From assembly GCA_016708435.1 (NCBI GenBank), contig JADJFV010000018.1:1-61729 (forward strand): a DNA stretch of 61,729 bases. Direction: 5' to 3'. Shown piece by piece: positions 43,558 through 53,117 of the stretch. Position 1 is the stretch's first letter. Each line of letters starts with the position of its first letter. The stretch is from Leptospiraceae bacterium (lineage in GTDB: Bacteria > Spirochaetota > Leptospiria > Leptospirales > Leptospiraceae). Position numbers and translations under genes: made by a program. Below the pieces are notes generated by a model, which worked only from the letters and a program-made list of their open reading frames with translations, did no database searches and was not told the origin of the DNA.

Positions 43558-44451
43558 ATGCTAATAGGGATAATCGTAAGTTACCAACCAAATTTAAGCG
43601 AACTCGTTTCTAACAGCAAAAATATACTATCTCAAGTAGACAAACTCATTCTAATTGAAAACGGTTCAGATAAAAAAATTCAAGATCAAATCCAAACAGA
43701 AATCAAAGATTCAAAAATTACAATTCACCTAGAATCAAAAAATCTAGGTCTAGGAGCAGCACAAAATATTGGAATTAAAAAAGGCTTGGAATTGGGAGGG
43801 GATTTTTTTCTATTTCTAGATGACGATTCTAGTATAAGCCAGAATAGTGTGGAAAGTTTGCGGAAGGAATTTGAAATCAATCCAAATCTAGGAATTGCCG
43901 CCTGCCATATAGTGCATAACGATTCTAGAAAAGAACAAAAGTATTGGATTCAATCAAAATTTTTCTATAAGCGAGTGCGGTTAACGGCTAATATGCGTAA
44001 GCTTGAAAATGTAAATACAGTTATATCTTCAGGCTCACTTATTCCAAGAGAAGTTATCGAGAAATGTGGATTTATGAGAGAGGATTTTTTTATTGATTAT
44101 ATTGACATCGAGTATTGTCTACGGGTAAGGGCAAATGGTTTTTCAATCACGGTAATACGCGAAGCGGAGCTTCTGCATAATTTAGGAAATACCAAAAGCA
44201 TTCAATTTTCTAAATTACTTTTCCATCCAACCAATCACAGTCCACAGAGAAGATTTTATATGATTCGCAATCGAATCTGGACTTGGAAACTATACTCATT
44301 TCAATTCCCGTGTTGGTTTTTCGTTGATATAGGAAATTTCTTAGTAGACAATCTAAGAGTTTTTCTCTTAGAAAAACAAAAAAAAGAAAACTTGAAGCAG
44401 TTTTTGTTAGGCTTAAAAGAAGGTTTTTTTAAAAAAGTAGAAAGGAGATAA
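43558..44451 (+). CDS. GT2 glycosyltransferase, rhamnosyltransferase-like
   Basis: The 297-aa protein has a GT-A fold start (IGIIVSYQPNLSELVSNSKN), a DDD metal motif in FLFLDDDSSIS and GLGAAQNIGIKKGLEL. The layout matches dTDP-rhamnosyl transferases of the RfbF/RfbN type. It is the only plus-strand gene of the glycan locus and overlaps the convergent neighbour by 23 bp at the 3' ends. Confidence 0.85.
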   Translation: MLIGIIVSYQPNLSELVSNSKNILSQVDKLILIENGSDKKIQDQIQTEIKDSKITIHLESKNLGLGAAQNIGIKKGLELGGDFFLFLDDDSSISQNSVESLRKEFEINPNLGIAACHIVHNDSRKEQKYWIQSKFFYKRVRLTANMRKLENVNTVISSGSLIPREVIEKCGFMREDFFIDYIDIEYCLRVRANGFSITVIREAELLHNLGNTKSIQFSKLLFHPTNHSPQRRFYMIRNRIWTWKLYSFQFPCWFFVDIGNFLVDNLRVFLLEKQKKENLKQFLLGLKEGFFKKVERR

Positions 44452-45364
44452 GGACTCTTAGCCAACCCTGCTGCAAAAATTGATACCGAATTTGAAAATA
44501 CTTTCTTTCCAAAAATTTCTTTTTAGATACTAATAAATATTTTTCAAGTATTTCTTTTTCCTCTGAGGGTAAAATGGATTTATATATTTGAAGAAATTTC
44601 TCTACTTGAATGATTCTAGTTTGATTTTCTAATTTCCACATTTTCACGTAATCTATTAGCCCGAGAAGTGTTCTAGCAATTCTTCCGAAAGAGCGAGTTT
44701 TCCCACCTACCACATTATTTCTGTGAATTCTGTATCGTATCAGAGTTCTTTCTGATGTAATAATTTTTCCAAAAGAACAAGCAACTAAAGCTATCCACCA
44801 ATCGTGCATCTTTGCCTCTTTTGGAACTTGCTTAACTAGATTAAGTAAAGGAGCATTCATTACCGCCGAACAGCCCGTAACCGTATTTTGCATGATAAGA
44901 CGATTTAGTCTATGTCCAAGTTTCCAGTGAATGCTTTGAAATTTCCAAAAAGACTTATGAATAAATTTAGAAGTATCATCAATCACAGAAAGATTCGAAT
45001 GAAAAAGAAGAGGAATTTTCTTTCCAAACAAATCCTCTTGTCGCAGAATTGATTCCAGCGACTTTTCAATCTTATCCGCTTCCCAGATATCGTCTTGATC
45101 ACAAAAAAAAACATAATCAGCTTCCGGCGGGAGGGAATTTAACAATACATTAAAACTTTCAATTACGCCTACATTCTGACCTGCTAAAATTTTTAAGGGA
45201 AGATTTTTTTTCCACTGATTCAAAATTTCTAAAGTTCGATCCGATGATCCATCATCGCGAACTAATAATTGAAAAGGAATACTCTGTTTTTTTAGACTTG
45301 ATAATTGTTCCTCTAAAAATTTTTCTCCATTATAAGTAGAGAGAAGAAGAAATATATTAGTCAT
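44429..45364 (-). CDS. GT2 glycosyltransferase, rhamnosyltransferase-like
   Basis: The 311-aa protein starts with IFLLLSTYNGEKFLEEQLSS and LLVRDDGSSDRTLEIL. It has the DQDD motif (YVFFCDQDDIWEADKIEK), then MHDWWIALVA. This pattern is typical of alpha-L-rhamnosyltransferases of O-antigen loci. It overlaps the WsaF-like gene by 8 bp. Confidence 0.88.
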   Translation of the reverse strand: MTNIFLLLSTYNGEKFLEEQLSSLKKQSIPFQLLVRDDGSSDRTLEILNQWKKNLPLKILAGQNVGVIESFNVLLNSLPPEADYVFFCDQDDIWEADKIEKSLESILRQEDLFGKKIPLLFHSNLSVIDDTSKFIHKSFWKFQSIHWKLGHRLNRLIMQNTVTGCSAVMNAPLLNLVKQVPKEAKMHDWWIALVACSFGKIITSERTLIRYRIHRNNVVGGKTRSFGRIARTLLGLIDYVKMWKLENQTRIIQVEKFLQIYKSILPSEEKEILEKYLLVSKKKFLERKYFQIRYQFLQQGWLRVLISFLLF

Positions 45365-46595
45365 TGTTTAAATATTTCTTTTGTAAGTTAGTAAGAATTT
45401 TGAAAACTTTTTCGGCTTCCTTTTCCCAGCTTGTGGTTACTACATATTTGACAGCATTCTTTCGTAGGCGATTTCTTAATTCATGATTTTTTAAAAGTTC
45501 TAACATCTTATCTGTAATAGACTCAATCGTAGGATCACAAAAGGAACATATATCCTCATTTAAACCCCATCTATTATTCGGACCCTCATTGATTAAAAGA
45601 GTGCAATTAGAAGCCATCAACTCTAAAGGTAAAAGGGATAGATTTGTAAAAGATAATACAAGTGCCAGATCAACAGACTTATAAATATCATGCAATTGAC
45701 TCAATTGAAGAAGACCAAGATTAGTTACTTCGAATGGTAGAATCAAATCCTTATTATTCTCGCCAGCAATGATGATTTCAACTTCGGGAAATTTTTTCTT
45801 TAATTCTCCTAGAGCGAGTAATCCCAAATATGCGCCGCGTCTAGGAGTTTTCGTTCTCAAATAAAAAAAGACTCTAGGTCTATCTTTCTTCCAAGTATTC
45901 TGCGGAATATTCACATCATCCGCTGCTACGTAAAGATGTTTGTCATAAGAAAATCCGAAGCTTTCGCAGGGCATATTGTATTTTTCTTTCAATGTATCTT
46001 TAATCCAATCACCAGCAGTGATTCCATAGAACCCGAATCTGTATGTATCTTCAGCTAAAGCAGAATCCGTTCCCGGCGGATAAAAAAGAGTCTCATAATC
46101 CTGAACAAAATAAGTCTTGATTGGAGACCCAATAAAATCTCGAACAGGATAAGCGGTTCTCCATTCCGTTGCCATCGAAATTAAAGCCGGCTTTACTTCC
46201 TTTCTTCCTTCAAAAACTTCTGCATTGACAGGAATATAATCTTCATTGATAATTTTTTTACTCTGCGCTTTTGTAAGATGGTTACTCTCAACAATGATGA
46301 GGTTATTTTTAATTCCAAATTTCTCTAGAAAATGAACCATTCTAAATATATTCAAATGTCCGCCCGAACCAGATCCGGGATTAAAAGCAGGAATAAACCA
46401 GTTAACATCAATTATCCGCTTGTCTAAGTGATACTCTGATCCATATTTTTCCGGCACAAAAATATAATATGTTTTAGCTATTAAATTGTCTTTAGGCGAA
46501 ACAATATAAATGATAGTCTGAGTCAGAATTCTTTTTAGTCTCTTTGAAATTTCTCTTCCAATGTATTGAATTATTTGAATCATTTTATGAAACAT
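45357..46595 (-). CDS. WsaF-like GT4 rhamnosyltransferase
   Basis: The 412-aa protein has the WsaF-type N-terminal domain (VNWFIPAFNPGSGSGGHLNI with FRMVHFLEKFG) and a GT-B C-terminal domain (VFFYLRTKTPRRGAYLGLLA, then LSFTNLSLLPLELMASNCTL). WsaF adds beta-1,2-rhamnose in S-layer glycan synthesis. The linkage here is inferred from homology only. Confidence 0.8.
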   Translation of the reverse strand: MFHKMIQIIQYIGREISKRLKRILTQTIIYIVSPKDNLIAKTYYIFVPEKYGSEYHLDKRIIDVNWFIPAFNPGSGSGGHLNIFRMVHFLEKFGIKNNLIIVESNHLTKAQSKKIINEDYIPVNAEVFEGRKEVKPALISMATEWRTAYPVRDFIGSPIKTYFVQDYETLFYPPGTDSALAEDTYRFGFYGITAGDWIKDTLKEKYNMPCESFGFSYDKHLYVAADDVNIPQNTWKKDRPRVFFYLRTKTPRRGAYLGLLALGELKKKFPEVEIIIAGENNKDLILPFEVTNLGLLQLSQLHDIYKSVDLALVLSFTNLSLLPLELMASNCTLLINEGPNNRWGLNEDICSFCDPTIESITDKMLELLKNHELRNRLRKNAVKYVVTTSWEKEAEKVFKILTNLQKKYLNND

Positions 46596-46596
46596 G

Positions 46597-47610
46597 TTAT
46601 TTTACTTTTCGTCCTTTCCCATCTTTTAGCAATCTATGGTCTATTGAAATTGTGCTATATAAAAAAGCACTCAACCTTTTTTTTGATCCCAAGAAATATC
46701 CTAAAAACCGCAATGAATCATAAATAGGTCTATAAAACAAAAGGTGGATTTTTTCTAAGAAACTTATTTCTTTTGAACGAATCAAAGTTGAGTAATCAAT
46801 TCTTATTTTATGAAGGCAAATTCCAATTAGAGATTTAAGGCTACTCAGTATTTGGTGCTCAAAATGAATTTGAAAACTAACAGCTTCCTCAAAACTTCGC
46901 CTAAATGCTTCCAGCATCGTATAGGTATGAGAGTGAAATACGATTGCGTCATCTGCGTAGGCTTTAATATAACCATTTTCTAATATTGCCTTTGCCCATT
47001 TTTGATCTTCTGCAAAATTAACATCGTCATATGGAATTTTTTCCCAAGCAGATTTTCGAAGCATGGCATTATTATCCGAAAAAAAACAATAGAACATTTG
47101 TAAATTTTTATCTGCTTTATATGCATCGAAATCTTCAATTTTATAATGCGTAATCGGCGGAGTGCGGTTGAATCCATCAAAGTGTTGCTTCAATTCTCTC
47201 TTTATAAAAATGTCTGCATCTTCGTACGCTTGGTGTCTACCAAATACACCGGCAACCTGTTCATTCTCTAAAAATGGACGCACCAGGTTCGACAACCATT
47301 TTTCATTAAGAGGAGTTGCATCGTGGGTTATAACAGCGATTAGCTCTCCTGTTGCTTGCTCGATTGCAAAATTCCTAGTTTTCCCATGTCCAAATTCTGA
47401 AGATGGAATTGTAAATAGTTTTAGATTTTTATGAACTTTTGAAAATTCAGTTATAAATTCTAGCGTTCCATCCGTAGAGCCTGAATCAATAATAATAATC
47501 TCCGCATAACCATCATATGCCTGTGAACAGACAGCAGACAAAACTCTTTCGAAAATTTTTCCAGGATTTTTTACAGGGATGATAATGGATACAGATGGTA
47601 ATGTTTTCAT
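46597..47610 (-). CDS. GT2 glycosyltransferase, rhamnosyltransferase-like
   Basis: The 337-aa protein has VSIIIPVKNPGKIFERVLSA, IIIDSGSTDGTLEF, FGHGKTRNFAIEQATGELIA and VITHDATPLNEKWL. This is a pattern of rhamnosyltransferases of family GT2. It overlaps the epimerase gene by 4 bp (ATGA) and precedes the WsaF-like gene by 1 bp. That is a tight operon. Confidence 0.88.
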   Translation of the reverse strand: MKTLPSVSIIIPVKNPGKIFERVLSAVCSQAYDGYAEIIIIDSGSTDGTLEFITEFSKVHKNLKLFTIPSSEFGHGKTRNFAIEQATGELIAVITHDATPLNEKWLSNLVRPFLENEQVAGVFGRHQAYEDADIFIKRELKQHFDGFNRTPPITHYKIEDFDAYKADKNLQMFYCFFSDNNAMLRKSAWEKIPYDDVNFAEDQKWAKAILENGYIKAYADDAIVFHSHTYTMLEAFRRSFEEAVSFQIHFEHQILSSLKSLIGICLHKIRIDYSTLIRSKEISFLEKIHLLFYRPIYDSLRFLGYFLGSKKRLSAFLYSTISIDHRLLKDGKGRKVK

Positions 47611-48551
47611 AGAATCGAGTTAACCAAATTCTTTAATCCAGTCTCTAAATCAATCTTGGGATTCCAATCCAATTCTTTTTTTGCTTTTGTAATATCTAGA
47701 ACATTCCATTTAGGAAGTTTAATCCTGCTGTCTTTCTTTACCAGAGTTCTAGGAATCGATTTTCCAAAAAACTTTTCCATTAGATCTAATATTTCTTTTA
47801 GACTAGTTCCTACTCCTGTTCCAATGTTAAACACAGAGTATCCGCTCTTGCGATAAAAAATTCCTTTTTCAAAGGCATAAGCCATGTCCTCTAAATGAAT
47901 ATAATCGCGAACAATATTTTCATCGTCAAATATTTGAATTTCTTTTCCTTCTAAAACCCGACTAAGGCTAACGCCGATAAATCCCTGATTTCTGCCCGAC
48001 GACAATAATTCTCCGTAAGGATTTGCTATTCTTAGAGTAAAACAAGAGTGATGAGAAATTTTAGTAAGTAGGTCAAAATAGTATTCAAGAGAAAGTTTAT
48101 TAATTCCATAGGAAGTCAAAGGTTCAGTAGTGTCGGATTCTATATGCAAATGATGCGGTTTCTCTTGATAAACCGTTCCTCCACTGCTAGCAAATAAAAT
48201 ATGAATTGGATTTTGAACTTTCTTTAAAACTTCAATCAATTGCAAGCTAGGTATCAAGTTTGCTTCTGTTTCATACACAAAATTATTGTTTGACTCCATC
48301 GGCTTTCCAGATTGACCTAAATGAATTAAAATATCTATTCTCTCTAAAAAACCATGCAGTGTTTTTTCGTCATGCAATTGTCCAATCGTCCAACTCTCTA
48401 TATTCTGAAAAAAATCGATTGGCTCTCTGCGGGAGTAAATATGAACCGAGTATTTTTTTGAGAGATACCTGGTTAAACTCCTTCCCAGAAACCCAGTAGA
48501 ACCTATGATTCCTATATTTAACTTCCTGGAATTTTCTAAACTATTTTGCAT
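47607..48551 (-). CDS. NAD-dependent sugar epimerase/dehydratase (extended SDR)
   Basis: The 314-aa protein has the Rossmann motif GIIGSTGFLGRSLTRYLS, FASSGGTVY, and the catalytic YGINKLSLEYY (YxxxK). The motifs RIANPYG and RDYIHLEDMAYAF also fit. It interconverts NDP-sugars for the glycan. The exact substrate (UDP-Glc, dTDP-6-deoxy-sugar or other) cannot be read. Confidence 0.88.
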   Translation of the reverse strand: MQNSLENSRKLNIGIIGSTGFLGRSLTRYLSKKYSVHIYSRREPIDFFQNIESWTIGQLHDEKTLHGFLERIDILIHLGQSGKPMESNNNFVYETEANLIPSLQLIEVLKKVQNPIHILFASSGGTVYQEKPHHLHIESDTTEPLTSYGINKLSLEYYFDLLTKISHHSCFTLRIANPYGELLSSGRNQGFIGVSLSRVLEGKEIQIFDDENIVRDYIHLEDMAYAFEKGIFYRKSGYSVFNIGTGVGTSLKEILDLMEKFFGKSIPRTLVKKDSRIKLPKWNVLDITKAKKELDWNPKIDLETGLKNLVNSIL

Positions 48552-48555
48552 AAAA

Positions 48556-49374
48556 TTATTTTAAACGGGCTTTTATTTTCAGAAGAATGTTTCTGATATT
48601 TTTAAGGAATCGAATTATAATATTTTGATGAAATAGATTATACCAGACATCTATTTTTTTGTAAGCGTATTCATATCCTCTTAGTTCATTGATTAGATTT
48701 GCAATTTCTAGAGGCGAATACTCGTAAGCCAGATATTTAATAGAAGAATCTTTCCAGAGCAAAGTCGAAAATAGCCGCTCCATTAAAAAAGGAATATAGG
48801 AGACAGGATAGTGATAAGGTGCATTGCTTTTCAATTTGTCTACAATTTCTGTATCATTTTTATTTTCTAAAATATAGTCATGAATAGGCTTTGTGAACGC
48901 AATGTATTTTTCCCAGAAGGCTGGACTTCCAATCCAATAATTACAATAGAGTGTATCGGCTGACGTATTTTTTACATCGGATGCTTTGAATCCATAACCG
49001 AGTTTTTGAAATATACTATCAGCAATTTCTAAAAGTCCGGGGTGATTTGTTCCACCTTGTTTCCATACACTATCATACATCGTTACCTGTTCCATAAATG
49101 GATTGATAAAGTAAACATCATATCCTGGATTTTTGCGGATAAATTCAAGGAATTCCGATTCAGTCTTTCTCGCCTTCTCAAAAAAACGCCAGGATAAGAC
49201 TCCAGCCAAATCTCCTTCTTTATAAAAACCATCCAAATAGGATTTTAAAATAACACTGTATTCTAAAAATAAATCCGATTCAAAGTCAGATGTATTAAAA
49301 TAAGGAAAACAGTTTTCTGAGACTTTGCTGACTTGCTCTTTACTAAAATAAATTTGTCTGACTTTAATATTCAA
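48556..49374 (-). CDS. Hypothetical protein of the glycan locus (272 aa)
   Basis: I recognise no family with confidence. The protein is soluble, with conserved-looking aromatic/acid motifs (YDVYFINPFMEQVTMYDSVW, then TLYCNYWIGSPAFWEKYIAF) and a basic C-terminal helix (FLKNIRNILLKIKARLK). It could be a glycan-modifying or glycosyltransferase-like protein by its setting. It starts the epimerase unit. Confidence 0.65.
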   Translation of the reverse strand: MNIKVRQIYFSKEQVSKVSENCFPYFNTSDFESDLFLEYSVILKSYLDGFYKEGDLAGVLSWRFFEKARKTESEFLEFIRKNPGYDVYFINPFMEQVTMYDSVWKQGGTNHPGLLEIADSIFQKLGYGFKASDVKNTSADTLYCNYWIGSPAFWEKYIAFTKPIHDYILENKNDTEIVDKLKSNAPYHYPVSYIPFLMERLFSTLLWKDSSIKYLAYEYSPLEIANLINELRGYEYAYKKIDVWYNLFHQNIIIRFLKNIRNILLKIKARLK

Positions 49375-49536
49375 TTTTCTGCCTCAGCGGGTAAAGACTA
49401 ACCAAGCTTGGTTTTAAAACTACGAATTATTCTTTTCCAAGAATTTATTTGGAAAGGATGCAATAAAAAAAAGCCTAAAAGAGAGGTCTTTGAGTTTAAA
49501 ATCGCTTGAATAATCTTACTTGCTTTATCTTTTCTA

Positions 49537-50775
49537 CTACACCAAATCCTTTGCGTTATCCGCTATTTTCAGTGCAGTCTGATAAACCAGGACATTGCTT
49601 TCTAATAAGATAAATTCTAAGACAAAAGACTTAATGCTCTCAGGCTTTGAAAGACCATCAAAATAAAACTGTGGATCAAAATTGGAAAAAATGTATTCCC
49701 TATTATTTAGTAAAACACCGTTGCTTTCTTTTATTTCAAGCTGGTATTCTTTATTATTCGCATCTAAAAGAAAGACTTTTTTAATAATTACTTTAACTGG
49801 ATTGTTTGAAATATCAACTCTAAATTGCTTATACTCTTTAGTGATATCAAGCGAAATTTCATACCGCAACTTGGCTTGTTCAATTGGAACTTTCAGAGAA
49901 TCCGATTCCGAAAAACCGTTTCCTAAATCCAAATACAATTGAATTGATTGTCCTTCGAGGGTAAATACCTTTTGCCGCAGATCAAAGTTTTCAATCTGTA
50001 GATTGACTAATTTTTGTTGAAATGAATTCAAATCTTCTTTTTTTGAATCTAAATCAATTCCATCAATATTGAGATTACTTTTCTCTTTCCAATTTTCATT
50101 GTAGTATTCTTTTTCTTTTGAAATAATTCTTTGATTAAAGCCCCAATTAATTGATTTATACTGATCTGACCAACCAACGAGGTATCCCATATTTTTAACA
50201 TCCGCACTAAAACTTCCATCCGCCGGAAATTTGAACAGTCCTTCCTTTGAAATTAAATTTGTCCATTTTAATCCCTTCTCTAAAAGCTCTGTTCTAACCA
50301 TGCAAGTTGTGGTAACATTATGAATTGCTTTAAATAGGACTTCATTTCCTTTTTTTTCCACTTCAAATGGTTTATCAACCCACACTTCTCCTATTTCACG
50401 CATTGGATTTGGAGCAAAGGGGGACAATTGACCGAGTTCAGAAAAAGATTCAAATTGATGAATCATATACTCATCCCAGCCCGGAAGATATTCTAAATCG
50501 TTTTCAGAGAATAATACGTATTTGCCTTTCACTTCTGAAAGAGGAATATTAAAAGCTTCCCCGCCAATATTCTCATCTAGAAAATAAACTTTTATAGAAG
50601 GATAGAAATTTGAAAAAACTTGTAGCCATTCTTTGGAACCATCATTAGATGCATTGTCTACAATGAATATTTCAAATTTATATTTAGTAGTAACAAGAAG
50701 AGACAGTATTGTATTTCGCAGTAACAATTCCCGATTCCAACTCAATACAATGATACTGATTATGGGATTATCCAT
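49537..50775 (-). CDS. GT2 glycosyltransferase with a C-terminal extension, tail possibly frameshifted
   Basis: The 412-aa protein has a GT2 domain (IISIIVLSWNRELLLRNTIL, IVDNASNDGSKEW, and LFSENDLEYLPGW). An additional beta-rich C-terminal part follows (about 260-405). Immediately after its stop a different frame stays open to 49398, with text like KASKIIQAILNSKTSLLGFF and a basic end. That looks like the natural tail of such a protein. One base too many in the TTT near 49547 would explain this. It overlaps the next GT2 gene by 1 nt (TAATG). Confidence 0.8.
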   Translation of the reverse strand: MDNPIISIIVLSWNRELLLRNTILSLLVTTKYKFEIFIVDNASNDGSKEWLQVFSNFYPSIKVYFLDENIGGEAFNIPLSEVKGKYVLFSENDLEYLPGWDEYMIHQFESFSELGQLSPFAPNPMREIGEVWVDKPFEVEKKGNEVLFKAIHNVTTTCMVRTELLEKGLKWTNLISKEGLFKFPADGSFSADVKNMGYLVGWSDQYKSINWGFNQRIISKEKEYYNENWKEKSNLNIDGIDLDSKKEDLNSFQQKLVNLQIENFDLRQKVFTLEGQSIQLYLDLGNGFSESDSLKVPIEQAKLRYEISLDITKEYKQFRVDISNNPVKVIIKKVFLLDANNKEYQLEIKESNGVLLNNREYIFSNFDPQFYFDGLSKPESIKSFVLEFILLESNVLVYQTALKIADNAKDLV

Positions 50776-51596
50776 TATGCGCTATTCCTTCTAAGGAGTC
50801 TGTAGAGCTTAGATAAAGTTTCGTTATTCCTAAGTTTGTTCATCCATTGAAAACTTTTCGCAGTTCTGTAGATATGTAATTCAGTGTTCATTTCCTGAAT
50901 CATTCTAAGTGTCTCGACTAAGACTTGAGACAAATGAGTCGCTCTACTCCGCTCTCTTTCTTTTTCTAAGAGCAATGCATTTTTTGGATCAGAGCCAAAA
51001 CCAAGAGTATTGAATTGACTTACAGCAATTGGCACATACGAAAAACTAGCCTTGCCAACGCCAATTGCTTTTAGAAAAAAATCAACATCTGATACTATTT
51101 TGTAAGACGTATCGTATAAACCATATTCATCAAACAATTTCCGTTTAATAAAAGTAACACTATGCCAGAGAACACCGTAAGCTAGAAAAGAAAGATTCAA
51201 AGTATCAGGACTTTTTCCATAGAGAACATTTCCTTTTCCGTCATCGATTAGCATATCTCCATAGATAATATCCGTTGCCAAATTTTTTTCAAAGACTTCT
51301 GTTAATACAAAATCATTCACAAGAAAATCACCGGAATTTAAAAAAAGACAATACTCGCCTTTTGCATTTAGAATACCTTTGTTGTGAGCATCATAAATTC
51401 CTTTGTCCGCTTCGCTCAACCAGAAACTAATTCCGTTTTGATTTTTTTTAATTACATCTAGACTACCGGCTGAAGAAGCTTCATCAATGATAATGTGCTC
51501 AACATTTTTCCAGGTTTGTGCCTTGACCGATTCGATCGTTTTAGAAAGTCCTTCTCGATTATTTAGATTAATTGTAATGATTGATAACTTAGTCAT
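50775..51596 (-). CDS. GT2 glycosyltransferase, colanic-acid WcaA-like
   Basis: The 273-aa protein has LSIITINLNNREGLSKTIES, IIIDEASSAGSLDVIK, WLSEADKGIYDAHNKGILNA and the short LFLNSGDFL. This set is characteristic of WcaA/WcaE-type transferases. The first conserved DGxSxDG reads DEASSAGS, so a metal or nucleotide contact may be altered. Confidence 0.85.
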   Translation of the reverse strand: MTKLSIITINLNNREGLSKTIESVKAQTWKNVEHIIIDEASSAGSLDVIKKNQNGISFWLSEADKGIYDAHNKGILNAKGEYCLFLNSGDFLVNDFVLTEVFEKNLATDIIYGDMLIDDGKGNVLYGKSPDTLNLSFLAYGVLWHSVTFIKRKLFDEYGLYDTSYKIVSDVDFFLKAIGVGKASFSYVPIAVSQFNTLGFGSDPKNALLLEKERERSRATHLSQVLVETLRMIQEMNTELHIYRTAKSFQWMNKLRNNETLSKLYRLLRRNSA

Positions 51597-51629
51597 TGAA
51601 TTCCATACAGTAAATAGTTTTAAATGCGA

Positions 51630-53090
51630 TTAGAATTGGAAGTATAAAAATTCGCTCTCTGTAGATATGCAAAGAAGACTAATCATTGTTAAAAAAGAAA
51701 AACCAATCGCCCAACCTAAATTCGGTTTCCATTGCAGAGGATTGCGTGCATTGATATCTTTCGTAGGATTTTTATATCTAGAAAATATTTCAGTCGAGTT
51801 TTGAAGAAACCAGCATACAAAGAGTAAGACTGTAACCGAAAGAATCAATTGAATTTGCTTTCGAATTCCAAGCTCTGTATAACTTACCCCCGATCCAAAC
51901 ATTGCAGAAATAATTTTAAATGCAGTCTCTAAAGAATCGGCTCTAAAAAATACCCAGGCGATTACAACGCAAAGGAAAGTAAATACAATCGAGAAAGGTT
52001 TCAAGTATTTCTTGCTTTTCTCTGTCATAAATTTGCCACTTTGGCTATTCCAGAGATGATTGATTACGAGGTAAATTCCATGTAAACCACCCCATACCAA
52101 AAATTCCAACCTGCTCCATGCCAAGAGTCCACCGAGAAGCATGGTTAAAAATAAATTCACAAATCGTCTCAGATTTCCTTTTCTATTTCCTCCAAGCGCA
52201 ATATACAAATAATCTCTTAGAAAAATGGAAAGAGTAATATGCCATCTTCTCCAAAAATCAATTATATTAACCGCTTTATAAGGAGAGTTAAAATTTCTAG
52301 GAATTACAATTCCAAAAAGTCTACCAAGACCAACTGCCATATCCGAGTAACCAGAGAAATCAAAATACAGTTGTAGCGAATACGAAATAGCCGCAACCCA
52401 AGAGTCAAATTGAAATAATTCTCCGCCTTTACTCGCCGTATCAAATACAGGAGTTGCATAGTCTACAATCCAATCTGCCAATAAAACTTTTTTAGACAGA
52501 CCTAGAAAGAAAATACTCAAGCCCACTGAAATATTTTTATAAGAAAACCTATAGGTCTTCGATAAAGAAAATTGCGGAATGATTTCTTTGTGATGCACAA
52601 TCGGTCCTGCAATCAACTGAGGAAAGAACGTGACAAACAAGCAGTAGTCGGTAAAACTGTATTCTTTTGTTTCACCTCTATAATTATCAACCAAATAGGC
52701 TATTTGTTGAAAGGTAAAAAAAGAAATTGCAAGTGGCAGAATTATTTTCTGAATCGAATATTCAAAACCGATTAAATTTTTCGTTACCGTAAAGAAAAAA
52801 TAATAGTATTTATAATAACCTAATACTAATAAATTTAACGTAATTCCAAAGACTAAAATCTTCTTAGCATACTTCAAATTTTTCATATGAAAGCCAAGAT
52901 AGTAATTTATCATGATCGAAGTAATAATGATAAAAGAATAAACTGGATTCCACCACGAATAAAAAAAGAAAGAAGCCAAAACCAACCAGACTCTCGCTGT
53001 GAAGAAAGTATACCTACTCGCCAAATAATAATAAAGCACAAGAGTAATTGGCAAAAAGACTAAAATAAAAATATAAGAATTAAAAAGCAT
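51630..53090 (-). CDS. MBOAT-family membrane O-acyltransferase (AlgI/DltB-like)
   Basis: The 486-aa protein starts MLFNSYIFILVFLPITLVLY and has the MBOAT signatures FWRRWHITLSIFLRDYLYIA, LGGNRKG and the catalytic His in WGGLHGIYLVINHLW. About ten membrane helices are seen. AlgI-type enzymes move acetyl groups across the membrane to a periplasmic SGNH acetyltransferase. The SGNH-domain genes to its right would be natural partners. AGGT lies ahead of the ATG; the start region is shared with the 39-bp repeat. Confidence 0.92.
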   Translation of the reverse strand: MLFNSYIFILVFLPITLVLYYYLASRYTFFTARVWLVLASFFFYSWWNPVYSFIIITSIMINYYLGFHMKNLKYAKKILVFGITLNLLVLGYYKYYYFFFTVTKNLIGFEYSIQKIILPLAISFFTFQQIAYLVDNYRGETKEYSFTDYCLFVTFFPQLIAGPIVHHKEIIPQFSLSKTYRFSYKNISVGLSIFFLGLSKKVLLADWIVDYATPVFDTASKGGELFQFDSWVAAISYSLQLYFDFSGYSDMAVGLGRLFGIVIPRNFNSPYKAVNIIDFWRRWHITLSIFLRDYLYIALGGNRKGNLRRFVNLFLTMLLGGLLAWSRLEFLVWGGLHGIYLVINHLWNSQSGKFMTEKSKKYLKPFSIVFTFLCVVIAWVFFRADSLETAFKIISAMFGSGVSYTELGIRKQIQLILSVTVLLFVCWFLQNSTEIFSRYKNPTKDINARNPLQWKPNLGWAIGFSFLTMISLLCISTESEFLYFQF

Positions 53091-53117
53091 GTTTACCTAT
53101 TTGTAGAATTTTTCTTT
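53079..53117. repeat. 39-bp direct repeat, copy 1 (MBOAT start)
   Basis: This stretch is identical to 58662-58700. It covers the first codons of the MBOAT gene, its ribosome-binding site and the end of the upstream gene. It reads MLFN from the minus strand. The flanking bases differ on both sides. Confidence 0.9.
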
